From: Aphanomyces cochlioides
Lineage: Eukaryota; Oomycota; Saprolegniomycetes; Saprolegniales; Verrucalvaceae
Reading direction: 5' to 3'
Assembly (NCBI GenBank): GCA_019828595.1
Contig: JAHQRK010000022.1
Location: forward strand, 186,001-250,000
Length of the DNA stretch: 64,000 nucleotides
The translations under genes were made by a program, and so were the position numbers. Within the stretch, counting starts at the first letter, position 1, and the number at the start of each line of letters is the position of its first letter. Positions 28,994-39,792 of this stretch are shown one piece after another. The notes beneath the pieces are model-generated. The model was not told the DNA's origin and made no database searches. It was given only the letters and a program-made list of their open reading frames with translations.

Positions 28994-29639
28994 GCCCTGA
29001 CGATCATTTCAGACATTCTAATGGTCTTCAGGGTTGCTAGACATCCCAAGCAGACAAACGCAAGCGTTAGATTGCAAAAAAGTGCAGTGGTTCTCTCACA
29101 ACAACACTTTGAAAATTGTTACGACGTCTCCCCCTGGGGGCGAAATCTCAAAATCGAGTGCACACTTTTTGTTCGGGAAAATTGCGCCACGGTGCCTAAA
29201 AGATTCTCCCATGTCTCCTCCTCAAGATGTGCCAGTTTGCGAGTGCTCAAACCTCGCCAAACTCGCGAAACAAAATTCGAAAGGAAATTCGACCCGGTGA
29301 CACCCATTTTGAACCGGTTTCAACCCGTCACCAAAAGTGAAATTTCTCTCGACCTACTGCGTGGATTTCTACGTTTAGTGGCTTGTTATCTCAGTTGAAT
29401 CGAGCTCTATGCCGACACCAACTAGCACATATTGCAGATCTATGGTTCAAAACCACGAACCCATTTTGGACTGTCACCCAAACCGGTGAAACACCAGGAC
29501 AACTCGAACGCTTTCCCTACGGTCACCGAGTGACATCTAGGGGTCTAGTGGGTGGCTCCACCACTTATTACGACTAGCCAAAGCGTTAGAACGCCCTGAA
29601 ACATCCTGGTTTGCTCGCAATCCTCAATCCAAAATGTCA

Positions 29640-29990
29640 ACCGCCCCTATCCACCGGCTACAAAACCTTAAGTCGGCTACAGGTCGCAAATCATTTCCTA
29701 TCGACCGGCTATGACTCTTTTCCATCCTATCATGGCTAGACGAGTGTTTTAAGCCATCAAGAGCGATGATTGAAGCCCTGGAACCTACTTGCCGTCGCCC
29801 CGACAACTTTTGGTGAAATGGCTAAAACTCATCGGAATGGCTCCTGAACGCAAATCAACTCCGATCGCCCAACTTAGAGTTGGAGAGGCTCGAGAATGTC
29901 CTCGCGATGGATTTGAGCTATCAAGCACCATGATAGCAGCACAGGAACCCAACTTCCGATTCCAAACCATTTTGAGCCGATAAGGCTCCA
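29640..29990. repeat. Two diverged copies of a roughly 165-bp repeat inside the insertion
   Basis: The segment around ATCAAGAGCGATGATTGAAG (about 29756) resembles ATCAAGCACCATGATAGCAG (about 29918), and the flanking sequence also aligns loosely. The minus-strand translations share GSxAxIxxLD and IGxDLR patterns, which support common origin rather than coding function. Confidence 0.5.
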
Positions 29991-30430
29991 AAACGACCAT
30001 CGTAGCTCATTTCAGCTACACGACTCTATATGCACCGATTAATATGGTGCATCCACCGCTAGCCTCCATTGATGGAGGACACCAAGTATGGCTATCTATC
30101 TCATAGCCGTTCGGAAGTTATGACTCCTTCAAATTTGGCCGCCGAGACGCCCGATTGGAAAAACCACTGGTTTTGGCTAGCGCTCTCCCGCTACACACTA
30201 CCTATGGCGATTCTAATGGTGCGCTATCCTTCGTACGTATCGTCGCTACGATTCTGCCAAGTGGCTCCATGCACCGCGGCGCCGTTCGAAATCCAGCTCC
30301 GACGATGCTCGCGCTCGAGACCTATCCGCGCATGGCGCATGTCAAAATGGCACCTCCCAAATATTTTACCCTTTTTTATTATTTTTGGGAGGTTTACCCC
30401 AAAAGCCCAACCCACAAGGGATTTTCCCTC

Positions 30431-31020
30431 TATCTCGCCACCATCAACTCCGATGAAGACGCTCCTGAAATCAACTTTGCTTGTCATGGAACGACCGACC
30501 TCGTTGATTTTTTTGGCTGGTCAAATCGTCCAAGAACATTTTATTTTGGATGGTCTTTTCTCTCAAACCCAGCTTTTCCCATGGATCCAGCGATTTAATT
30601 CGGCCTCCTGAGGTCGAATTAAATTGGCCACGACCTTTTTGGATTTTTTGGGCTCCTACCTCTTGCCAATTTATTTTCCTTGGGCCTGATTTTACTCTGT
30701 TTCGACCCTTTTGTCAATTTTTGGCCTTCCTCTCCTGTCGATTTATTTATTCATGGATCGACCCCAACTCAAGCTTTTATTCACTTGGCCTTTTTCACTG
30801 CGTACCTCCACTTGGAATTTTTATCAAGACTTTTGTATACAAATTTTCAAGTCCTCCACAGTCAACCCGAAATTGCCTCGTATCTCGCCACCACCAACTC
30901 GGATCAAGATGGTCATGAAAAGAAAGTTGCTTGTATGGCTCTTCTCTATACTGTTGAATTTTTTCACAGCCTGAATCGCCATGCAACATTTTCTTTCTGC
31001 CATGGTTCCTCCAAATTACC
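30431..31020. repeat. Diverged direct repeat pair, 460-bp spacing, inside the insertion
   Basis: TATCTCGCCACCATCAACTC at 30431 aligns with TATCTCGCCACCACCAACTC at 30891. Similarity continues at a lower level for over 100 bp (to about 30560 and 31020). Confidence 0.6.
30594..30623. other. 13-bp hairpin inside the insertion
   Basis: TTTAATTCGGCCT and AGGTCGAATTAAA pair at 12 of 13 positions plus one wobble, around the loop CCTG. Confidence 0.6.
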
Positions 31021-31145
31021 CCACACCCAAGTCTATTTCGGTTAAGCAACACTGGACGATTTTCCACAAGAACCTTCCAAGGTCACATTTCGCAACACAT
31101 ATTTATTATGCGACCTATGAAGCCAAAATCGAAAGTCTAGTTTGC

Positions 31146-31176
31146 GGCCCTTTTGGGCCATATTAATTCTTTAATA
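31146..31176. other. Two short hairpins at the right end of the insertion
   Basis: GGCCC-TTTT-GGGCC (31146-31159) is followed by TATTAA-TTCT-TTAATA (31161-31176), ending 10 nt before the insertion boundary. Confidence 0.55.
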
Positions 31177-31186
31177 TACTCAGTTA

Positions 31187-31229
31187 ACTGAAGATCTGAA
31201 GGTCACTGGTTCGATCCCGGTTCGTGGCA
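31187..31229 (+). pseudogene. tRNA-Phe 3' fragment (nt 31-73)
   Basis: This is the right-hand part of the split tRNA: 17-bp duplicated anticodon arm, T arm with B box, and acceptor 3' strand. The A box is absent. Spacer copy 3 follows as after the intact genes. Confidence 0.95.
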
Positions 31230-32280
31230 TTGTTTTCACCACCACGCCTGCTTTTTCATTCACAACATCGCACCCTTCTTTTACACCACGGAGCGCACTT
31301 ACACGCGCACACACTAACACATTGGACTTGTCCATTTCATTCACAACTCACACACCAACATAACCATGGACTGCACCTTTTACACTGCCATTCAAATTGC
31401 AAAGACAAAACACAGCATCCACGCACAGAATGCGATGCCATACATTCCTCCAAAGTCTCACGCCCAAGCTTGTCTCGCTCCTCTCTCAACGATCGAATGA
31501 AGCACAACTCATTCTCATGTCTTACTCTCGACAGCACACACAACCAAAATGGCGTCTAAGCAAGACGTTGATGTTTTCAGCGACAATACACATTACAAGG
31601 CGATGGCTTCCTTCAGGACAGCACACACTTAACAATCATACGCGGAGGAGTTCCATCATGTAGAGGCCATGCATCATATGCTGGACGTCGTATCGTGTTC
31701 TCTTCAAAGAGCTATGAATAGAAAGAACGACCCATCCAATGCATGTGAAAGTTGCACGTAATGTGGAGCAAGCATACGTTGTCCACACTGATTCAAGTTC
31801 GACGAGGAGAATACTCTATGCTCCAAAAAGTGCTCTTTTGACGACTTCTCGAGGCGAGGGACAATGACCCTCGATTTCTGTCAATATTCCGATCTCATTC
31901 GAATCCCTCCTGTGGATAGTTCTTTCAACCACACATCGTTTGCTTTCTGAGCTACAAGACTCTAGATATTACTGTAGGATGAGTTTTTATGTCATTGCTT
32001 TAAAGTATATGTCATAGCATGGGAATCGCCAGAAGAAAGGACCATGACGTGGTTAGCGAAGCATGGGCAGACGAGTGTATTCCCTGTGATGTGGAAATGA
32101 AACGGGATACTTTGTAGTATGGGATGTCAGTTAGTTGACAATAGTGTGTTTGAGTGTGCGTGTTGTTGCATAAGCTGAAGGAGGTAGTGTTCAGGGTGTA
32201 TGGGAGGTGTTGTCAGGTGTGTGTATGTGTGTGGAAGAGGACGTGCGAGTGTGTGTGCATGGTCCTATGGAAGCATATAC
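31230..32280 (+). repeat. tRNA-Phe locus spacer, copy 3 (1,051 bp)
   Basis: This has the same length and ends as the other copies, with an A for G near 32143. It contains the degenerate frame at 31366-31950 and nothing else recognisable. Confidence 0.9.
31366..31950 (+). pseudogene. Degenerate Cys-rich frame, copy 3
   Basis: The frame and four stops are the same as in copy 2. Confidence 0.35.
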
Positions 32281-32294
32281 GCCGCGATAGCTCA
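32281..32294 (+). repeat. 14-nt tRNA-Phe 5' stub before A-6
   Basis: GCCGCGATAGCTCA follows the native spacer end. Confidence 0.95.
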
Positions 32295-32451
32295 CTGCAA
32301 TGGGGAGGTATATTAATAGACTTTCAATATCTACTAATACTAATATTGCCTACTAACGGCTCATCCCACTTCCAAATGCTTCAGCAGATTTTCTACTTTG
32401 GGCTTTGGAGTACAGCGATTTTTGACTTGTTGAATAAATACTTGGGGCTTG

Positions 32452-35400
32452 TTAATTTGGGGCTGAAGGTTGGAGCGCGAGCAAAGTCGGGTACTTGGCT
32501 ACCAGTGGGCGATAGACAGGTTGTCTATGCAAAGTATTGATTGCTGAAATTGCTTCCACTCGTTGAGGGCTGTCAACTTCTTGGAGGCGAAGCCATCTGC
32601 GGATCGATGCATGCCATCGGATGAAGCTGACTTCTTGCCAAATTTCTGGCGGAGGCGGCTCCTTCGATTCGAACTTGGCGGCGTTGTGCGTTGTCCAAAT
32701 ATAGTGAAGGTTGGAAGCACACAGAAGAGCCCAGAGCACAAACAGTATGTCTTGAAGCTGGCTACCGCGTTCGTTGACTTGAAAGCGGTCGATGTTGGTG
32801 ATGGCAGTCCAATCGAAATTGACACCGAAGCATCGCCAAGCGGTCGCGTGAAAACGCCAAAGGGGATACACGCGAGAGCAGGTGTGGAAGGCGTGGTGTT
32901 GGTTCTCCGGTGCGTCGCAATTGGTATAGACACAGCAAATTACGTCTGGCTGCTGAGGTTGCAAGTAGAACAAGCGCGAGTTGACAGGCAGCATGTTGAA
33001 CAACAGTCGAAACCAAACGTCGCCATGGAGGGGAGGCGGCCAACGGCATGTTTTGCGGATGAGTCGCACGTAGGTCGCAATATCTTGTTGCTCGACGCGG
33101 GACGATGTCGCCACTGGGTGCGGTTTTCCATCCGAAGGGGCGTGATGCGCCAAACGTGATACGAGTCGCTTGGGCCAACGCTCGAAGGATAGCAATTGAT
33201 CTTTGAAAAGTGCCTTGAAAGGGTGACTTGTTGTATCGATATCGGTCAAAGCAGTTCCAGTTCGAACGCCAGACGTGCGGAGGACTTGGTCGAATATCTT
33301 GGTGAGGTGGCTATAAACTTGACCAGCACGTTCGGGTGCTGCAAATCCCATCGCGCCGTTCGCTTGTAACGTCACTTGTGCCGCACGGTTGTTGGATGAC
33401 AGTCGATCAATAAACGCAGCTCTTGTAGGCCATGTCCCTTGCCGTGTCAAGAAGTCTTTGAGGCAGTGGAAACCGTTTTGAGACGCATGTCTACACCATC
33501 GACGACACAGAGCAGTCTTCACGACATTTGATGTAGCACCCGCAGGACCAACTTGCAGAGCGGGGTAGGATGTCAGCCACACGGGGAGGTTCAAAAGTTC
33601 TTCGAGGCTTGGTGGCGAAGCGGTTCGCTTGGCCATAGGTGTGGCGGCCCATTGATGCCAAATGTCGTGCCAAAGAGGATGCAGCTCCCACAAAAACAAC
33701 CACTTGGAGCTGTGGTTGGGGAAGTACGTGAGAAAGTCGAACGGGTGGGTGTCGCGATACAGCTTGTTCATGACACGGGAAAATTGTCTCTTGACAAGCA
33801 ACTTCCATGGGGCAAATGTGTTGGGTGAATTGGGCTGCATCAAGAGTTGGAGCCGCAGCAGTCGCTGAGTCCGAAGCTTCGAAGCCACATGCGGAATACC
33901 GAGGCCGAGTTTTTGATCGAACTGCCACTTGCGGCAAATAGTTGAGCGATGATGGTCGGTGATTTGCGTCTTCCGACCAAGGATGTACTTGTTGACCATT
34001 CTTTGCCAAACGGCAACCATCGTTGGAGGCACATACACTGCAGCCGTGACATGCCATAACAACGACAACAACATGGTCGATACGATGAGTTTGCGGCCTT
34101 GGATGGTTCGCGCACGACTTCCCCACGTTTGAAACGCAGCCAGAAACTTGTCGTTCAGTTGCTGGACTTGAAAATCGCGCGGCAGTCGGTGGCCAAAGAG
34201 AATACCAAGGTATTTCACTGGCTTCTCGCTCGGCAAGACGTTCAAGAGGCCACCATCGTCGATGTCTTCGATATCGAGATTGTTGTTGAGCGCCAAAGTC
34301 ATGCACTTGGCAACGTTGAGACGAGCTCCAGACACAGAGCAAAAGTCTTCGACAATTGCCATTTGCTCGACCGCCGCTTGGAGGGATGACGAGAGTAGAG
34401 TCGTGTCGTCGGCAAAGTAGATGCTCGTCAGTGAGTCTCCATTTGGAAGGGGAATACCAAAATCAGGAGATCCGCGTAGCATTTCGCCGAGTGGCTCGAG
34501 GTAAAGTACGAAGAGCATGCACGATAGGGGGCAACCTTGCTTGACTCCGCGGGTAGGCCGTATGGTAGGGCCAAGACCGTCGTTGAAAATGATCTGGACC
34601 AGAGGCGTATTGTAAAGCAACTGAACCCAAGACACAAATGTGGGACCGATGTTCATCTCCTTGAGTACGTCGAAGAGAAAGCCTTGGTCAACCATATCGT
34701 ATGCCTTGGAAAAGTCGAGAAACGTCGCGTAGTAGTCGTGGTCTTCATTGGTACAGAAAGTCTGCAATGCTTGTACCAGCATCACGTGGTCGTGCAAGCG
34801 ACGGCCAGGGACAAAACCAGCTTGGCTTGGGTGAGCGAGGTATGGGGCAACTTGTGCAAGACGGTAGGCCAGCGCCCGCGATAGAATCTTGACTTCAACC
34901 GACATGAGAGTAATCGGCCGATAGTTGCCAGGGTCGCCTCTGTCTCCAGCCTTGAACAAGAGCGCCACTGCACTTCGGCGTTGTTGGAGCAGGAGGTGAC
35001 CGTGATGGGTGAGTTGGTAGTTGAACACCTTGAGCAGGATTTGGGCGAATACGTCCGGGGAGATTTGAAAGAAAGCTGCAGGCCAGCCGTCTGAACCAGG
35101 AGACTTGTTCGGGTTCATAGACTTGAGCGCACCGCACAGGTCTTCCGCCGTGAGAGGACTTTCCAGAGCGTCGCGCTGTTCTTGAGTGAGACGTCGAGTA
35201 ATGGCTCGAATGATAGCTCGGCGACGGGCCCGATTCAACGGTGGTTGGTCTCTTGGAGTGACCATGATGTTTTTCCAATGAGACGTAAAACCAGCCTTGA
35301 CTTCAGACGGGTCAGTCGACGTTACACCGTTGATTGTCACGGACGAGAGCGGCACTTTGATCCCCTTGGGTCGACGAAAAAAGTGACTGGTACCTCGCTC

Positions 35401-36605
35401 GTTGACGTTGGCGTGAAAGTCGAATTGCTGATCCAGGTTGAACTGTCGGTACTCGCTGCGGGCAGTGTCAAGGGCTTGACGGGCGGTATTAACAATGGAT
35501 GTCTCAACGAGTCCCATGTCGAATGCTCGGCGGGAAGTAAGCCACTTCATCTTGAGGCTGTTGAGTGTGTACTTCATCGAGTCAATGTACTGGCGATGAC
35601 TGACTTGGAGACGCTTCTTCATTCTCTTCAACCAGCCGTACCACTTTGCGCCAAAGTTTTGAGTGTCGTCTGCGCGCATCTCGTCCAAAAGTTGATTGGC
35701 TTCGGCCTTGATCGCTGCGACTACTTGAGGGTTCTTTAAGAGCTCACGGGGGAGGCGCCAGTAACTTCGGTCGGGAGCTCGCTGCTCGCAGGAGAGGACC
35801 ACTTTGTGTTCCATGTGGTCGCCTGCAAAGCTGCTTGGGGAATAGCTTGAACGTGCGTACGTTTGAGCGACGATATCTTGGTCCACAAACAGGTAGTCGA
35901 GGCGGTTGCTTCGACCAGGGCCGCTGTAAACGCGCTCGTTGGGGTGGTGCATCCTCCACGCATCGGTAACACCAAGTGCTGAAAGCCAGGCAATGCATTC
36001 CGCCTTACCAGCGTTGTGGTCTTGGCGAGGTCGAGTCGCGTCCAGATGCTCCTCCAGGGGTAAGTGAAATCGCCTCCGACAAAGTGAATGCTGTCGTCTT
36101 CAAAGTCGCGAGGCAGGTCGTCGAAAAACGGTGCTCGAGAGTGAGCGATAACCGGGGCATAGACGTTGTGAAAGTACACAGGAACGCCGTCCCACTGAGT
36201 TCGAACAACCATGTATCTTCCAGGTCGGTCATGGGTGGTCAAGTGTTGCAGGTCGAGGAATCCAGGCATGGATCCATGGAAATACGATGCCACACCGCAG
36301 CGCCGATTGTTGAGTGAGTCGACGCGATCAGTGCGGAGATCGTTGGTGAAAAGCTTGTATTTGCCAACGCCTACTTCGTTGTTGAGGTGGAGTTGGAAGG
36401 TTTCGAGATGTTTGATGTTATTGATTTTGGTTTCTTGAAAGAAATCGGCTTGGGTCGGAATTTGGAGTCGCCGCGCCACAAGATGTCCGTTGTCTTTCAG
36501 CCCATTGAGGTTGGCAGTGGTCAGTTCGAGTATGGGGAACTTGGTGAAGAGACCGGCCGCGACCACCTTAGCCACGGAACGCGACAGACGTTGCGTTCGC
36601 AACAT
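32452..36605 (-). pseudogene. tPhe-A ORF2, one-base frameshift in the endonuclease, in A-6
   Basis: A single T is missing near 36064 (GGTAAGTGAA instead of GGTAAGTTGAA). The frame breaks inside the GGDFN motif of the APE endonuclease. The RT and C-terminal part downstream are open for 1,166 codons from an internal ATG. A nearby change puts Asp for Val before FFQET. This copy should make no active endonuclease. Confidence 0.93.
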
Positions 36606-39567
36606 CTCCCAGCATGAGTGTCTGAGTGTCGGGTTGGAACATCACTTGGTTGTCGAAGGTGGGGTCCAGGGAGCCAGCCTCATGGAATTCCAGGATCGTG
36701 GTCAAGACGTATCGCGACTTCTCGTCTTCGCCGGCATACAACGTTTCCATGATATTCCAAATCAAGAGGCCGAAGCTCGTGTCAAGCAATATGGCAGATA
36801 GCGATATGCCCGACAAACAGCGGGAGCCCAAATGAGAAGCCAGTGCAGTGACCGGGTACTTGGTAGAGGCCACGATCGCAGCATCACTGTTGTAGTACGT
36901 TGGAGCATGAATGGACAAGAGAACTTCTGCCACAGCCAACACTTCTTCCAGGTCGCCGCGGTGGAGGGAAATCTCGTCGCCGTCAATGGTAGTATCGATG
37001 AAGTCGATGTTCTTGAATAGCTCGATGTTGCTGAAGATGGCTTGAACGTGCTCGCGGGTCATACGCACACCCCACGTCAATGAGTACAGCTGGGAGAACG
37101 GTTTGTCTCCACCCCAAGTCGCTCGAAGCCACCGATGGAGGAGGCGTTGTCTCACAAAGTACTCAAAGCACGCACGGTCTTCATCAAAAAGTCGGTGCAG
37201 TTGCAAGCCAAATTCAATCGGGGAACGCTCGAGATGGCTACACAGCATGTCGACGCGGCCGTCGTTGATGAGTTGGGCAAGGTTGAACGAGCTGTTGGTC
37301 ACTGCATCTTCGACTTGGGTTGAGAGATGCAATGGAACTTTGGCTGTCTTGGTGTCGAGGTCTTGTAGTTCGGCGAGAATTTCGTCAAGAGACATTTCTA
37401 TGCGCTTGGGAACGCCATCTTGGATCTTGGTGCCGCCGACAAATTGACCGGACGTAGGGAGGTGGGGAGGGTCATCCGAGACGTCCAGCTTGGGTACAAT
37501 CGTTGAGATCTTGTAATCGCCAAACTGAGCAACGTGTTCCTCGGGGTTGACACACACACGTTCGTCGAGGGCTTCAAACATGTTGGGCGAAATCCAAGAG
37601 CGGCCATGCTCGGGGGAATCCACTTGCTGTTGCGTCTTCTTGCGCTTGCCTCTCGACGCCTTGACGCCAGTCCACTGCGGAGGGTTGGCTTGCGCAGTTT
37701 TCCGACGTTTTGGCGCCTTGGGAGTCGAAGAAGGCGGGTTGGTTGGGCTGGGAGCTGGCTTGTTCAATCCATATTGGCGGGACGTTGCATCAAGGTCCAA
37801 ACGAACCAAGTTCTTGTCACGAAAATACCACCCTTGACCGTACACGCGGAGACAACGGCCCTTGAAAAGAATTTCTTCGACGAGACGGCCGTCGCGCTGT
37901 ATGGTCGTTGGTACGGAGGTTCCTTCAAAGTAAAGGCGGTACCGAGAGCTCGCCATACCGCTTGAAGAGGAAACGTTGGGGTAGGAGCCCCACAGGAAGC
38001 GTGGCTCCAACTTGGTCATGACGTCGAAGATCAGGCGCTCTTCGTCTTGATCTTGAAGGCCTTGAGGGATGTCCATGAAAAATCCGCCGAGGACGTGCGG
38101 AACGTTCATCGTGAAGTGTTGGGACGAGCCATCTCGAGCGACTTGAATCTTAAACGCGATGCCTCGCAGCTTCGTCATCGCTTCGTGAGAGGCAACACCC
38201 CACTTGAGCATGCGGTTCGGGATGTCCTTCTCGCATCTCACAATGTCAGCAATCGCAGTGTCGAGGCCGAGGGCTTGGTTGTCGAAAAGGATCGATGCCA
38301 TGGCAGCTGAAACATCGATGGTCTTCGTGTGTGCACCCGTGGGCATCTGCAACCAGCCGACGATGCCGCGCGCCGAGTGCTTCTGGATCGGGAGGGTGTC
38401 TTCAAACGTGAGGGTTCCAGCAGCACGCTTGCGAAGGAGGGGTTCGAGTTCCTCCATCGTGGGCTGGTAAGGAGCAACGTCCTTGGTCTTGATGGCCTTG
38501 GCAGACTGAGACCGCTGTTGCGCTTGGAAGGCCCATACGTCGTTGGGGGCCTGGCGGTTGTTGGGTTGGCCACGGCCAGGTGTCTGGGCTCCGCCAGATT
38601 GAGAAATGTTTTCCAAATGCGATCCGGGTGAAGCCTGAGATGATGGCTGGCGGACTGAGTGAGAGTCCGAGTCGTGCGTCAGACCAACACTCAAGCGTGC
38701 GTCAGAGGCTTGGTCTTGTCCGGACCCTGTCCCATGGTGGACAGAGTCACACGTTTGACCTTCACTCGCGTTGGACTTCGAGAAGCTTCCATGGGTGACT
38801 TGGTCTTGAGTATTCCCATGACCAACACTGGCCACAGGGTTGTTCGCGATTGTTCCAGATCTTGCCCGATGATTCTTCGAGAAGAGACCATCACTCATGG
38901 AGCGACTAGTCTCGATGGGATCTTGACCTGTCGCCAGAGTGGACTTGTCGCTCGGGGGATTCTTTGAGAAGGGACCTTCACTCAGGGATGGACTGTTCTC
39001 GAATCTTCCTTGACCTGTCGTCATGTTGACGTCGGTGCTTGAGCGAGTCTTCGAGAAGCCACTATCACTCGTCGAGAGAACATTCTCGAAAGGAACAGAA
39101 CCCAACGGAGTCTTGCCAGGCAAGCCACCATCACTCACGATGGACGTGGTTGATGGAGATTCTTCGGGCAAGGTCGTTGACGTCATGAGCACATCTTCCG
39201 AGGTTGGAACGCCGTCTTGCCAGGCTTCGTCGCAAGTGTCAGAGGTCGTTGGATCATTCGCGGGATCGCAAGCCTTCGTCGAGCGAGTCACAGGCAAGGG
39301 TTCAAAACGGCGCGGTTTCGAAGGGGTTGCACGTTGACGTGGAAACGGAACGCGCGTTGGAGTAGGGAGCGGATTCGTAGACGCGTCATGATGCGAAGCG
39401 TTGGAAGCATCGTCGACGTCCTCTTCCAACGACGACGCCATGTCGGTATCGCTTGGGGATGGGTCAGCAACGACGATGACGTCCATATCGCTGGGGCTGG
39501 ACGCCGAGGGAGAGAACGCGGAGGAGCAAGATGGGGCACGAGGGTTGGTCGAGCGGGTAGCAACCAT
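36568..39567 (-). CDS. tPhe-A ORF1 protein (999 aa), intact in A-6
   Basis: The frame is open from ATG 39567. A 2-nt insertion (CATATATTG for CATATTG) in the leader puts the usual upstream in-frame extension out of frame. That supports MVATRS rather than an upstream TTG as the true start. The sequence is close to A-5 (LLSIHAP, SGISL variants). Confidence 0.88.
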   Translation of the reverse strand: MVATRSTNPRAPSCSSAFSPSASSPSDMDVIVVADPSPSDTDMASSLEEDVDDASNASHHDASTNPLPTPTRVPFPRQRATPSKPRRFEPLPVTRSTKACDPANDPTTSDTCDEAWQDGVPTSEDVLMTSTTLPEESPSTTSIVSDGGLPGKTPLGSVPFENVLSTSDSGFSKTRSSTDVNMTTGQGRFENSPSLSEGPFSKNPPSDKSTLATGQDPIETSRSMSDGLFSKNHRARSGTIANNPVASVGHGNTQDQVTHGSFSKSNASEGQTCDSVHHGTGSGQDQASDARLSVGLTHDSDSHSVRQPSSQASPGSHLENISQSGGAQTPGRGQPNNRQAPNDVWAFQAQQRSQSAKAIKTKDVAPYQPTMEELEPLLRKRAAGTLTFEDTLPIQKHSARGIVGWLQMPTGAHTKTIDVSAAMASILFDNQALGLDTAIADIVRCEKDIPNRMLKWGVASHEAMTKLRGIAFKIQVARDGSSQHFTMNVPHVLGGFFMDIPQGLQDQDEERLIFDVMTKLEPRFLWGSYPNVSSSSGMASSRYRLYFEGTSVPTTIQRDGRLVEEILFKGRCLRVYGQGWYFRDKNLVRLDLDATSRQYGLNKPAPSPTNPPSSTPKAPKRRKTAQANPPQWTGVKASRGKRKKTQQQVDSPEHGRSWISPNMFEALDERVCVNPEEHVAQFGDYKISTIVPKLDVSDDPPHLPTSGQFVGGTKIQDGVPKRIEMSLDEILAELQDLDTKTAKVPLHLSTQVEDAVTNSSFNLAQLINDGRVDMLCSHLERSPIEFGLQLHRLFDEDRACFEYFVRQRLLHRWLRATWGGDKPFSQLYSLTWGVRMTREHVQAIFSNIELFKNIDFIDTTIDGDEISLHRGDLEEVLAVAEVLLSIHAPTYYNSDAAIVASTKYPVTALASHLGSRCLSGISLSAILLDTSFGLLIWNIMETLYAGEDEKSRYVLTTILEFHEAGSLDPTFDNQVMFQPDTQTLMLGDVANATSVAFRG

Positions 39568-39606
39568 ATATTGTCAGATAGCGTAGAGTGGTACTGCGGG
39601 GTAGCT

Positions 39607-39623
39607 GGCAAATTGGAAACTGC
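39607..39623 (-). promoter_or_regulatory. Element A-6 initiator plus flanking promoter region
   Basis: This motif is identical to the other copies; the predicted +1 is 39621. Confidence 0.5.
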
Positions 39624-39635
39624 CGCGATAGCTCA
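39622..39635 (+). repeat. 14-nt tRNA-Phe stub between A-6 and A-7
   Basis: GCCGCGATAGCTCA separates two full-length tPhe-A copies head to tail. Confidence 0.93.
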
Positions 39636-39792
39636 CTGCAATGGGGAGGTATATTAATAGACTTTCAATATCTACTAATACTAATATTGCCTACTAACGG
39701 CTCATCCCACTTCCAAATGCTTCAGCAGATTTTCTACTTTGGGCTTTGGAGTACAGCGATTTTTGACTTGTTGAATAAATACTTGGGGCTTG

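Larger units (their letters stand above)
28994..31186. mobile_element. Unclassified 2,193-bp insertion in tRNA-Phe with 17-bp duplication
   Basis: The insertion is flanked by direct repeats ACTGAAGATCTGAAGGT at 28977-28993 and 31187-31203, a target-site duplication of the anticodon arm. It starts GCCCTGACG and ends CTCAGTTA, with no terminal inverted repeats and no poly(A). No protein family is recognisable, and frames are short or lack conserved motifs. The content is clearly unlike the tPhe elements, with T-rich stretches and internal diverged repeats. The long duplication and lack of inverted ends suggest target-primed insertion of a non-autonomous element. Its orientation is unknown. Confidence 0.8.
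32295..39621 (-). mobile_element. tPhe-A copy A-6, full length
   Basis: 7,327 bp: one base lost in ORF2 and two gained (AT) just upstream of the ORF1 ATG. It lies between two tRNA stubs. Confidence 0.93.

Noticed and set aside
28994..31186. The 2.2-kb interruption as a tRNA intron
   Set aside because: It follows nt 47 rather than nt 37, is far too long, and is flanked by a 17-bp duplication.
28994..31186. Helitron or DNA transposon with inverted ends
   Set aside because: The ends GCCCTGAC and CTCAGTTA are not inverted repeats, and a 17-bp duplication does not fit a Helitron, which makes none.
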